A stretch of DNA of 8,703 nucleotides from an uncultured Verrucomicrobiota bacterium (GCA_946631345.1 CAMPAA010000131.1:1-8703); one strand, 5' to 3'; counted from the first letter of the stretch, positions 1-7,337 are shown. Made by a program: numbers and translations. The notes: generated by a model not told the origin, from the sequence alone.

Positions 1-535
1 CGTCGGGAGTGTTGCCCACGACGAGCGACCGAGCCACTGTTTCGGAGGCGAAGCCGAGCTGATGTGCGCGGTCCAGGAAATCGATGATTCCATCGTAGTA
101 TCCCGCCACGTTCAGCACCCCGACCGGCTTCTGGTGCCCGCCCTTCTTTATGTGGAACAGGGCCAAGGCGTCAAACAGCTCGTCGAGCGTACCAACCCCG
201 CCCGGCAGCGCTATGAGCACATCCGAACGCTCGATCATGGCACGTTTGCGTTCCGCAAGTGAACGTGTGACAAGCAGCTCGGAAAGGCCGGGATGGGCAA
301 GCCTGAGCGCAAGATTCGCCGAGATCACCCCCACCACCTTGCCGCCTGCTGCGAGTGCGGCATCTGCAAGAGTCTTCATTGTGCCGCGGCCCGTGCCGCC
401 GAACACGAGAGTCATGCCATGTTCGGCTATGTACCTGCCAATAGCCGCCGCAGCCGCATCGTAGACAGGGTCGGAAGGCGCGTTCGCACCACAGTACACA
501 GTCACAGACCTTATTCGTTCGCTATTTTCCGGCAT
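1..535 (-). CDS. LOG-family / TIGR00730-type Rossmann-fold protein, C-terminus cut by window edge
   Basis: The 178 visible codons give a protein of the LOG ('lysine decarboxylase-like') family. Characterised members are cytosolic phosphoribohydrolases that release the base from (cytokinin-type) nucleoside 5'-monophosphates; many bacterial members have no proven substrate. The family signature PGGVGTLDE is at residues 111-119. It is preceded by the usual helix and strand with RKR..I..SD.LIALPGG. A Rossmann-like glycine segment, FGGTGRGTM (45-53), and GGKVVGVIS (64-72) lie N-terminal to it. The glycine segment departs from the commoner GGG..GLMG form. The ATG at 535 is chosen because GGAGG (541-545) sits 5 nt upstream. 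Family members are usually about 180-195 residues, so only a short tail should be missing beyond base 1. It starts 29 nt after the transporter-fusion gene and is probably cotranscribed with it. Family assignment is firm; the substrate is unknown. Confidence 0.9.
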   Translation of the reverse strand, partial: MPENSERIRSVTVYCGANAPSDPVYDAAAAAIGRYIAEHGMTLVFGGTGRGTMKTLADAALAAGGKVVGVISANLALRLAHPGLSELLVTRSLAERKRAMIERSDVLIALPGGVGTLDELFDALALFHIKKGGHQKPVGVLNVAGYYDGIIDFLDRAHQLGFASETVARSLVVGNTPD

Positions 536-540
536 GTCAT

Positions 541-545
541 CCTCC
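541..545 (-). promoter_or_regulatory. Ribosome binding site of the LOG-family gene
   Basis: GGAGG on the minus strand, 5 nt before the ATG at 535. It lies in the 29-nt gap after the transporter-fusion stop codon. It fixes the start at 535 rather than the out-of-frame ATG at 540. Confidence 0.7.
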
Positions 546-564
546 ATTTCTTTGCTGTTCGCGT

Positions 565-2940
565 TCAGTTCGTCGCCGCGCTGCGGAATTCCACGCGGCG
601 GAGAAAGCGTATCTGGAGATAGGTGAATCCTATCAGGGCAACGCCAAGAAACCACGCCATCGTAGTCGCCGTCGAGAATCGAAGGTTGTTGTAGGCCTCC
701 TTCCAGATCATCAACGAAAGCACGTTCGTCGCGTCGCCGGGTCCGCCGAATGTCAGGAGAAAGATCGAGCCCATCCCCTGAAACGCCGCTATGAACGCCC
801 CGACGAAGTTGATCACCATCAGCGGCATCAGCTGGGGGAATGTTATGTGACGAAACCTCGCGAACAGCCCGGCCCCGTCGATCGCAGCCGCCTCGTAGTA
901 GTCCGGCGGCAGGCTTCCCAGCGCGGCGATGTATATGAGCGACGCCATTCCCGCCCCCGCCCACACTCCGGGCAGTATGCAGCAGGCCATCGCCCATGAG
1001 GGATCCTGAAGCCACGACTGGCGGGCTATGCCGAATATCGCCAGCAGCTGGTTCAGCATCCCGTTCTCCGTGGGGTCGTACATCAGCTTCCACAGCAGCG
1101 TGATGACAAGCGCGCTGGTCAGGTGCGGCAGGAAATAGACCATGCGGAAGAACACCTTGCCGTGCGGAATCTCCGTAAGCAGCACGGCCAGCACGACAGG
1201 CGCGGTGAATCCGAGCGATATCGTCAGCAGCACGTACTGGAGCGTGCGCCCCCACGCCCGCCAGAAGCCGGGGTCGGACGCTACGCGTATGAAGTTGTCC
1301 AGTCCTGACCACTCGACGCCTCCCACGATCTTGTAGTCCTGAAACGCCATCACCGCGCCCTTCACGAGCGGATAGTAGCTCCAGAGCGCAATGCTCAGCA
1401 CCGCAGGCGTGAGGAACAGCCATGGAAGAAGCACTCGCGACAGCGGCTTACGCGGAGCATCCGTGGCACACGCCGCCGCAGTCCCGCTTCCCCTGCGCAG
1501 AAAAAGCAGAAGCCCGCAAGCGACAAGCCCACAGCAGACGATCGCCCCGAAGATCACGCGTGCCAGCGGGCGGTGGACCTCGATGCGCGAAAGATCGGCA
1601 TCGAACATCAGGCCTCGGTTCGCATCCACCGTGATGGACGCGAGGGCCGCAGCGCAGTCGAAGTCCCTGCCTGCATCGCTCAGCAGGATTCCGAGGAACC
1701 GTCGGCTCAGCAGGTCGCTCGCCGCCTGCCAGAACCCGACGTACGGCTCGGTGACCGCCTTGATCCGCCCCGCCTCAAGGTCGGCGTACATGCGCTTGAT
1801 CCCTGGAGGCATCTCGTCCATGTACCGTTCGAGACCAAGCCGCTTCAGGTCGGCCGGCACGCACCAGCGCGCACGCCCCTCCCGCGCATTCTGGCGCACC
1901 TGCTCGTCGTACACTTCGCGCGAAGCGAGCGCCATCATAGCCGCGAACACGCGGTCTCTCTCCTCCTTTGGACGGTGCGCGACGGATTCCGTCATCGCGT
2001 AGAAGTGCTTGTGGGCCTGCAGCACCGGCCGAAGCGTCGCATCCGCCGCAGGGAACGGCATCAGCCCCACGAGATCGGCCGGGAAGTTCAGGTGTTCGGT
2101 TAGATATGCAACGAGGTCTTCGCCGCCGAACAGACAGGCGACCTCTCCAGAGGTGAACATCTCCGCAGCTTCGCTCGAAAGAGAAAGCACAGGCAGCCCG
2201 CGCACGAACCCGCGCCGTACCAGCCGCTGAAGAAACGCCGCCGCGCGAAGGCACTCCGGCGAATCGAAGCACGCCTCCCACGAAACGCCGCCGCCCCGGC
2301 TGCCGGATGCGCGCTTCACCACATCCCCTCCGGCGGCCCCAACCCATGGCAGGAATCCCCACGGGCGGTTCTCCACCGCCAATGCGCGACGCCCAGGCTT
2401 AGTCAGCCGCGCGCACCACGCCTCGAATTCGTCCCATGTCGCTGGGGGCGTTTCAGGGTCGAGCCCCGCTTCCCGCACCAGATCCTTTCGGTACACAAGC
2501 CCATAGTACGCCATGCCAGGCGTTGGCACTGCATGGATGTGGCCGTCTTTGGTGGCGACCTCACGCCATAGCTGCGGCGAATGTTGCCATCCTTCCCAGG
2601 ATGCGTCGATCCATTCGTCGAGCGGGTAGGTGAAGCCCTGGTCGATGTCATGCCTGAGTATGTGGAACCACGCCTTGTACACATCTGGCGCGCTTCCGCC
2701 GGCAAGGGCAAGCATGAACTGCGCGCGTCCGCCGCCGCCTGGCAGGATCAGCCCGCCCCACTGCATCGGATGGATGTCTGGGTGCGCCTTCTCGAAGGCT
2801 TGCATCGCCTTGGTGGTGGGGTCTTCAGGATGAGCGGGATTGTAGCACAGGAAGAACGACACGTCCGTTGCAGCGCCCGCCGCGAACGCGCAGACGAGAA
2901 CCGTTGCCGCAACCAACGACTTATGTACCTTATCCAACAT
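565..2940 (-). CDS. Fused sugar-type ABC importer: solute-binding protein + MalF/UgpA-like permease in one chain
   Basis: This 791-residue protein carries two normally separate importer subunits. Residues 1-24 look like a Sec signal peptide with no lipobox. Residues about 25-455 resemble a family 1 (UgpB/MalE-like) solute-binding protein, including GLVYRKDLVREAGLD (147-161) followed by TWDEFEAW. Residues about 458-481 form a hydrophobic helix ending in RR, consistent with an out-to-in crossing. A short basic linker leads to a MalF/UgpA-type permease at about 503-785 with roughly six membrane segments. Its EAA coupling loop, EAAAIDGAG...FPQLMP (683-706), is intact, and FGGPGDAT (731-738) matches the MalF-type 'GGGP' segment. 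The topology works: binding domain outside, EAA loop and C-terminus inside. The likely role is carbohydrate uptake with a permanently tethered binding protein; the substrate cannot be read. No MalG-type partner or ATPase gene adjoins it. The ATG at 2940 is the only ATG after an in-frame TAA (2950-2952), and no Shine-Dalgarno is visible. No frameshift is needed to join the halves. Confidence 0.9.
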   Translation of the reverse strand: MLDKVHKSLVAATVLVCAFAAGAATDVSFFLCYNPAHPEDPTTKAMQAFEKAHPDIHPMQWGGLILPGGGGRAQFMLALAGGSAPDVYKAWFHILRHDIDQGFTYPLDEWIDASWEGWQHSPQLWREVATKDGHIHAVPTPGMAYYGLVYRKDLVREAGLDPETPPATWDEFEAWCARLTKPGRRALAVENRPWGFLPWVGAAGGDVVKRASGSRGGGVSWEACFDSPECLRAAAFLQRLVRRGFVRGLPVLSLSSEAAEMFTSGEVACLFGGEDLVAYLTEHLNFPADLVGLMPFPAADATLRPVLQAHKHFYAMTESVAHRPKEERDRVFAAMMALASREVYDEQVRQNAREGRARWCVPADLKRLGLERYMDEMPPGIKRMYADLEAGRIKAVTEPYVGFWQAASDLLSRRFLGILLSDAGRDFDCAAALASITVDANRGLMFDADLSRIEVHRPLARVIFGAIVCCGLVACGLLLFLRRGSGTAAACATDAPRKPLSRVLLPWLFLTPAVLSIALWSYYPLVKGAVMAFQDYKIVGGVEWSGLDNFIRVASDPGFWRAWGRTLQYVLLTISLGFTAPVVLAVLLTEIPHGKVFFRMVYFLPHLTSALVITLLWKLMYDPTENGMLNQLLAIFGIARQSWLQDPSWAMACCILPGVWAGAGMASLIYIAALGSLPPDYYEAAAIDGAGLFARFRHITFPQLMPLMVINFVGAFIAAFQGMGSIFLLTFGGPGDATNVLSLMIWKEAYNNLRFSTATTMAWFLGVALIGFTYLQIRFLRRVEFRSAATN

Positions 2941-2948
2941 TGTCGCCC

Positions 2949-2957
2949 ATTATACCA
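2949..2957 (-). promoter_or_regulatory. Extended -10 promoter for the transporter fusion, leaderless-type spacing
   Basis: The minus strand reads TGGTATAAT: a perfect -10 hexamer (2949-2954) with the TG of an extended -10 directly before it. A -35 at 17-nt spacing would be TTCTGC (2972-2977), which matches poorly and lies in the terminator stem. The predicted start of transcription is about 2941-2942, 1-2 nt before the ATG at 2940. The mRNA would therefore have almost no 5' leader, in line with the missing Shine-Dalgarno. This is a prediction from motif and spacing only. Confidence 0.6.
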
Positions 2958-2995
2958 AAAAACAGACGGGCGCAGAAGGATGCTTCTGCGGCTGT
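2957..2995 (-). terminator. Probable Rho-independent terminator after argS
   Basis: A perfect 8-bp stem, CGCAGAAG/CTTCTGCG, with a 4-nt loop occupies 2971-2990. An outer ACAG/CTGT stem (2992-2995 with 2962-2965) can close around an asymmetric internal loop, and the T6 run (2957-2962) then follows at once. Without the outer stem the T run starts 8 nt after the hairpin, which would be weak. It begins 33 nt downstream of the argS stop and ends where the next promoter begins. Confidence 0.6.
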
Positions 2996-3028
2996 GTGGC
3001 AAAGCAGGCTACCATGGCGTACAGTCCG

Positions 3029-4693
3029 CTAAATCCGTTTCGGCGCGGCTATGCCGAGCAGATCCAGCCCCTTGGCAAGCACCTTTCCGAAAAGCGCGCA
3101 GAGCTTGAGCCTCGCATCGCGCACCGATGGCTCGCTCTTGAGTATCGGATTCTGCTGATAGAAGGACGAGTATATCTGCGCTGTCTGAAAAAGGTAGTCA
3201 GCAAGAAGCGACGGCTTGTAGCTCTCCGCCGCCTTGCGAACGGTACCGCCGAACTTCAGCAGCTGAAGGGCCAGAATCTTCTCGGACGGCGACGCTATGC
3301 TGAACCGGAACGCCGCTACATCCGGGTTGCCGGCCTTGTCCATCAGCGAGCACACGCGCGCATGGGCGTACTGGAGGTATGGCCCGGAGTTGCCCTCCAA
3401 GGCAAGCGCCTTGTCCCAGTTGAAGTCGATTGCGGTGCCCGGATCGTGGCTCAAGTCGGCATACTTCACCGCGCCGAACCCGATCTGCTCGGCAAGAGCC
3501 TCGTCGCCTCCGCGGTCCTTGACGATCTCGTAGGCACGCCGCGTGGCCTCGGCGAGCAGATCGTCGAGCTTGATGAGGTTCCCCTCGCGCGTGGATATGG
3601 CCTTGCCCTGATAGGACATTAGCCCGAACGGCACATGCACGAGCTTCGCCTTCATCCCCATCTTCGCGCATATGATGAAGAACTGTTTGAAATGCAGAAT
3701 CTGACGGTCGTCGGTGACGTAGATGATCTCAGCCGGATCGTAGTCGCGTATCCGGCTTTCGACGCAGGCGATGTCGGACGTTGTGTAGTTGAATCCGCCA
3801 TCGGATTTGCGCACGATTGCGAGCGGCAGCCCCTCATCCTCGAACTTCACAACCAGCGCGCCCTCGGACTCCTCCGCCAGACCCATCGACACCAGCCTAT
3901 CGACGACCGGCGCCATCATGTCACGGTAGAACGACTCGCCCCGCCAAGTGTCGAACTTCACGCCGAGCTTCGCATACATGCGGTTGAACTCGCCGATGGA
4001 TATCTCGATGAACCTCCTCCACAGCGCCACGTCATCGGGATCGCCCTGCTGGAGCTTCACCAGCTCTTCGCGGCAGGCGGTCTTCCACGCCTCGTCGCTC
4101 TTCGCGCGGGCGGCGGACTCCACATAGCACTTCTCAAGCGATGCCACGGCGAGGTTGTCGCGCTCTTCCTGTGTGAGACACTCGCGGTATCCCTTGATGA
4201 GGATGCCGAACTGCGTGCCCCAGTCACCAAGATGGTTGTCGGCTATCACCTTGTAGCCGAGCGCCCTGTAGATGCGGTCTATCGCGTTGCCGATCACGGT
4301 GGACCGGATGTGGCCGATGTGCATCTGCTTTGCGGCGTTCGGCGAAGAGTAGTCGATGACAACCGTCTTTCCGGTGCCAAGCTGCTCGATGCCGCAGTGG
4401 GCATCCGCATCAAGTTCCGTCAGCGCCGCACCAAGCCATTCAGGGGTTATGGTTATGTTCAGGAAGCCAGGCCCGGCAACCTCGGCCCTGTATTCGGGCG
4501 TGAGACACTCCACCACCTTCATCGCCGCCTCGCGCGGATTCCGGAAGCCCGCCTTCTTCGCAATCTTCAAGGCATCGTTGCACTGGTAGTCGCCAAACTT
4601 CGGATCCGTCGCCGGCACCGCCTTTATCTCCGGCAGCTCCACTCCGGGGAACGCCTTCGCAAAGCCGTCCTTAAGCCATTCTGTAATCGTCAT
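3029..4693 (-). CDS. argS: Arginyl-tRNA synthetase (class I)
   Basis: This cytosolic enzyme charges tRNA-Arg with arginine using ATP. The 554-residue length is normal for bacterial ArgS. The N-terminal additional domain covers about residues 1-100, with FGDYQCNDAL at 33-42. The catalytic core has the HIGH motif at 125-128 within SSPNAAKQMHIGHIRST, and the typical DNHLGDWGTQFG at 152-163. The KMSKS-loop equivalent is KAISTREGN (364-372); ArgS proteins often lack a canonical KMSKS here. GNSGPYLQYAHAR (434-446) opens the DALR-type anticodon-binding helical domain, which ends with the characteristic VL..GLDLLGI. The ATG at 4693 has GAGG 4 nt upstream. The gene follows def after 29 nt and appears to be the last gene of the operon. 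The stop is TAG. Confidence 0.98.
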   Translation of the reverse strand: MTITEWLKDGFAKAFPGVELPEIKAVPATDPKFGDYQCNDALKIAKKAGFRNPREAAMKVVECLTPEYRAEVAGPGFLNITITPEWLGAALTELDADAHCGIEQLGTGKTVVIDYSSPNAAKQMHIGHIRSTVIGNAIDRIYRALGYKVIADNHLGDWGTQFGILIKGYRECLTQEERDNLAVASLEKCYVESAARAKSDEAWKTACREELVKLQQGDPDDVALWRRFIEISIGEFNRMYAKLGVKFDTWRGESFYRDMMAPVVDRLVSMGLAEESEGALVVKFEDEGLPLAIVRKSDGGFNYTTSDIACVESRIRDYDPAEIIYVTDDRQILHFKQFFIICAKMGMKAKLVHVPFGLMSYQGKAISTREGNLIKLDDLLAEATRRAYEIVKDRGGDEALAEQIGFGAVKYADLSHDPGTAIDFNWDKALALEGNSGPYLQYAHARVCSLMDKAGNPDVAAFRFSIASPSEKILALQLLKFGGTVRKAAESYKPSLLADYLFQTAQIYSSFYQQNPILKSEPSVRDARLKLCALFGKVLAKGLDLLGIAAPKRI

Positions 4694-4722
4694 TTCGCCT
4701 CACCCAATCTGTCCAAAAGCTC

Positions 4723-5247
4723 TTACTTATGCCGCTTCAGCTTCTTCAGCACCTTGTCGCGGGCCTTTTCGTCCATGTGGTCGACATAGAGCACGCCCTT
4801 GAGGTGGTCGGTCTCGTGGCATACGGCCCGTGCGAGAAAGCCCCTTACCGTAGATATCTGCGGAACGCCCTTCATGTCGAGGTACTGCACCGTCACCTCG
4901 GCCGGACGCGTCACGTCGCCGCCAACGTTGGGCAGGGAAAGGCATCCCTCGCGCCCGGTCTGCTCGCCGCAGGACGACACAATCTCGGGATTGAACATAA
5001 CGAGCGGCTGAACCGTCTGCGCGTTGAACGCCTTGGTAGCCTCGTCGTCCTCGCAGCTCTCCGGCACGTCGATCACGCACAGCGCCTCGTCACGGCCGAC
5101 CTGCTCGGCGGCAAGCCCAACGCCCTTGGCCTTGTACATCGTCTCAAGCATGCTCTCGGCAAGAGCGACGAGCTCGGGCGTCACCGCAACCTTGCGCGCC
5201 GGTATGCGCAGCTTTCCGCTGCCGTACTTCTCGATTTCAAGTATCAT
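4723..5247 (-). CDS. def: Peptide deformylase
   Basis: This metalloenzyme removes the formyl group from the N-terminal methionine of new proteins in the cytoplasm. All three family motifs are present in 174 residues: GVGLAAEQ (42-49), EGCLS (100-104) and HETDH (144-148). Metal ligands would be C102, H144 and H148, with E145 as catalytic acid/base and Q49 in the active site. The ATG at 5247 overlaps the dut stop codon in an ATGA, which suggests translational coupling; only a weak AGG lies upstream. The frequent neighbour fmt (methionyl-tRNA formyltransferase) is not here; argS follows instead. The C-terminus is basic (KLKRHK) and shorter than in many Gram-negative deformylases. Confidence 0.97.
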   Translation of the reverse strand: MILEIEKYGSGKLRIPARKVAVTPELVALAESMLETMYKAKGVGLAAEQVGRDEALCVIDVPESCEDDEATKAFNAQTVQPLVMFNPEIVSSCGEQTGREGCLSLPNVGGDVTRPAEVTVQYLDMKGVPQISTVRGFLARAVCHETDHLKGVLYVDHMDEKARDKVLKKLKRHK

Positions 5248-5672
5248 ACGCCTGTTGAACCAAAGCCGGCGGCGCCGCGCGCAGTATCGTCCACCTCGTC
5301 TGTCTCCACAATCTCCGCGCGCGTGCAGGGGGCGACCACGATCTGCGCTATTTTCGCGCCTTTCTCCACCCTGAACGGTTCCTGGCCTAAATTGGCGAGG
5401 ATAACGCCCACCTCGCCTCGGTAGCCTTCATCGATGGTGCCTGGCGCGTTCAGCACTGTCACGCCGTTCTTGAGAGCAAGTCCGCTGCGTGGACGCACCT
5501 GCGCCTCGTAGCCCGGCGGCAGCATCATCACTAACCCAGTCCGCACAAGTCTGCGTCCGCCCGGCTCAATGGTGAACTCCTCCACCGACCGCACATCCAT
5601 CCCGGCATCGCCAGGGTGGGCGTAAGATGGGAGTATGGCCTCCGGATCACTCTTCCGGAACTTCACCGTCAT
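5244..5672 (-). CDS. dut: dUTP diphosphatase (trimeric dUTPase)
   Basis: It hydrolyses dUTP to dUMP and diphosphate, keeping uracil out of DNA and supplying dTMP synthesis. All five dUTPase motifs are visible in 142 residues: I GDAGMD (21-26), II RPRSGLA (60-66), III NAPGTIDEGYRGE (75-87) with catalytic D81 and uracil-selecting Y84, IV KGAKIAQ (104-110), V RGAAGFGSTG (132-141). Motif V has Ala where RG.GGFGSTG is usual, a mild change. I place the start at the ATG at 5672, with GAGGA (5681-5685) 8 nt upstream. A TTG at 5687 is in frame, but it abuts that ribosome binding site. The gene overlaps the end of the ppiD-like gene by 26 nt in another frame, and its own stop overlaps the def ATG. Confidence 0.96.
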   Translation of the reverse strand: MTVKFRKSDPEAILPSYAHPGDAGMDVRSVEEFTIEPGGRRLVRTGLVMMLPPGYEAQVRPRSGLALKNGVTVLNAPGTIDEGYRGEVGVILANLGQEPFRVEKGAKIAQIVVAPCTRAEIVETDEVDDTARGAAGFGSTGV

Positions 5673-7329
5673 CGGAATATTCCTCAATCGAGGCGGCCGA
5701 GCTGGCCTTGAGGCCCATGCGCGAGAGGTTCCAGCCGTTCCAAGCAGAAGCGAACGAGTAGGATGTCGCCTGGCTCAGCTCATCGCGGATCTGGCTGCGC
5801 ACCATCTGCGCCTCGGCGGCATCGCCGGCGGTGCGGTTCTCGAGATAGACCACCAGCCCGTGGCCGGGGATCGCGGTCTTGATGAAGTCGGAGAGCTGTC
5901 CCTTGGAGAGCCGCATCGCCGGAGCGGCCACATAGGTGGCGTCAGGGAAGGCGTTGCGGGCCATAGAGGATACGGAGAACGTGATAGACGTGGATACGTT
6001 GGCGTTCCCGAAGAACTTCGCGTCGAAAGGCTTGCCCTTCGCCATCTCCGCCGCCGCCAGCGCGCGCACCTTGTCGACGGAGGCCTTGAACGCCTTGGCC
6101 TTCGCGTCCGCCATCGCGTCGCTCCTGATGATGCCCTTGGCTTCAGCGAACGACGGCACGTGCGCCTTCACGAAGGAAGCGCGCTCGATTAGGTAAACGG
6201 CGTTCGAGCTGGTCACAACGCCGTAGCGGAGGTCGGGCGACTCCGGGTCAAGCTCGGCTACGGCCTCGGCGAAGCCGTCCACGCCCGGCGCAAACGCCGA
6301 CGGGCGGCTCATGAAGCCCGGCACGTAGCCGCGGCCGTCAAGGGAGAAGAGCGGCGAAGTGCGCACCTGCACCTTGTCCTCCTTGGCGATCTGGTCGAGG
6401 CGCGACGCCTTCGGGTCGCCGGAGCCGTCAGCCGGATACGCGCGGAACAGGAGATTGGTGCGGTACGCCTCGACGGAGGCGATGAGCTGAAGCTCCTTCT
6501 CGAGGATGCCCTTGACCTCCTCGAACTTCTTCGTGACCACGCCGTTCGTGGTCTGCGTCTCGAAGCGGTTGAGGTTCGCGTCGTAATGGTCGTGCATCTC
6601 GTCGTCCGTGATCTTGAACTGCGCGAGGCGCTTGGCCCCGTCGGCCTGGAACTTCAGGTAGCGCACCGTCACGCAGTCCGGCATGGCGATGGAGTTGGTG
6701 TTCTCGTCGTAGTACGCCTTGAGCGCCTTGTCGTCGAGGGCGGGCGCGGACTTGGCGGCGTCCTTGAATCGCACGATGCGCACGGTGAGCTTGTCGGTGA
6801 CGTCGTTTATCGCGGTGTTGAGCTCCATCGGCGAGACGAAGCGGGAGGCGTCCATCAGCACCATGCGCAGTTTTGCGAGCGTCATGCGGCGCTGCTCGGC
6901 GGCCTCGAACATCTCGGGCGTGAGGCCGTTGTCGCGGAGGATGCTCTCGTACCTTGCCATGTCGAACTGCCCGCCCTGCCCGGAGAACTGGCGCAGCACG
7001 TTCTGGCGCACCTCCTCGTCGGAGGCGGTGAGGCCAAGGCGTTCCGCCACCTGATATGCGGCGAGATTCTCCCACGCCGCACGGTTGACCTCGGCGTTGG
7101 AGAGGGTGGTGTTGCGGTTGCGCCCGAATCCGCGCGCGTCCTCGGCGAAGCGGGAGAACTGCGCGACGGTCACCTCCTTGCCGTCAAGCTCTCCGGCAGA
7201 TGCGCTGCTTTCGCGCGTGTCGCCGCCCGTGAGCAGGAAGTCGAACGCGAAGAACGCCGAGATCGCGATGGCGAATGCACCCCAGATCCATTTGTTGCGG
7301 ATGATACGGTTGAACTGATGAATGACCAC
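5647..7329 (-). CDS. PpiD/SurA-N-like membrane-anchored periplasmic chaperone
   Basis: This 560-residue protein has the architecture of PpiD. It has a short basic cytoplasmic N-terminus, one uncleaved membrane helix (about 14-34), then a SurA_N-type chaperone region (about 46-180) with ELDGKEVTVAQF near its start. Family landmarks include FDMARYESILRDNGLTPEMFEAAEQRR (122-148) and YYDEN......MPDCVTVRYLKF (206-227). PpiD holds newly exported proteins at the Sec translocon exit. A second Y-D-N repeat (ITDDEMHDHYDANLNRFE, 240-257) follows, but I cannot find a recognisable parvulin PPIase signature. It may therefore be a chaperone without isomerase activity. The start is GTG at 7329 with AGGA (7338-7341) 8 nt upstream. 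The C-terminus is acidic. It lies 53 nt after the secreted-protein gene and overlaps dut by 26 nt, so an operon is likely. The ppiD name is by similarity only. Confidence 0.85.
   Translation of the reverse strand: MVIHQFNRIIRNKWIWGAFAIAISAFFAFDFLLTGGDTRESSASAGELDGKEVTVAQFSRFAEDARGFGRNRNTTLSNAEVNRAAWENLAAYQVAERLGLTASDEEVRQNVLRQFSGQGGQFDMARYESILRDNGLTPEMFEAAEQRRMTLAKLRMVLMDASRFVSPMELNTAINDVTDKLTVRIVRFKDAAKSAPALDDKALKAYYDENTNSIAMPDCVTVRYLKFQADGAKRLAQFKITDDEMHDHYDANLNRFETQTTNGVVTKKFEEVKGILEKELQLIASVEAYRTNLLFRAYPADGSGDPKASRLDQIAKEDKVQVRTSPLFSLDGRGYVPGFMSRPSAFAPGVDGFAEAVAELDPESPDLRYGVVTSSNAVYLIERASFVKAHVPSFAEAKGIIRSDAMADAKAKAFKASVDKVRALAAAEMAKGKPFDAKFFGNANVSTSITFSVSSMARNAFPDATYVAAPAMRLSKGQLSDFIKTAIPGHGLVVYLENRTAGDAAEAQMVRSQIRDELSQATSYSFASAWNGWNLSRMGLKASSAASIEEYSDDGEVPEE
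5681..5685 (-). promoter_or_regulatory. Ribosome binding site that decides the dut start
   Basis: GAGGA lies 8 nt before the ATG at 5672, inside the last codons of the ppiD-like gene. It directly follows the competing TTG codon at 5685-5687, which has no purine-rich site at the right distance. The ATG is therefore the better start. Confidence 0.6.
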
Positions 7330-7337
7330 TGTTTTGT

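Noticed and set aside
1775..2362. 195-codon minus-strand frame inside the transporter fusion
   Set aside because: It is out of frame with the solute-binding domain and very Arg/Gly-rich, as expected for a shifted frame of a GC-rich gene.
3602..3604. Non-canonical KMSKS in ArgS (STREGN at residues 367-372) as a possible defect
   Set aside because: Many bacterial arginyl-tRNA synthetases lack a canonical KMSKS; the surrounding sequence is typical, so this is not evidence of a damaged enzyme.
3635..4789. 384-codon open frame on the plus strand
   Set aside because: It lies antisense to argS, whose motifs are unmistakable. The Arg/His/Leu-rich composition is what a GC-rich gene gives on its opposite strand.
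5673..5687. Longer dut reading from a TTG at 5687
   Set aside because: The TTG abuts the GAGGA that serves as ribosome binding site for the ATG at 5672. The extra five residues are not part of the dUTPase fold, and the ATG is well placed.
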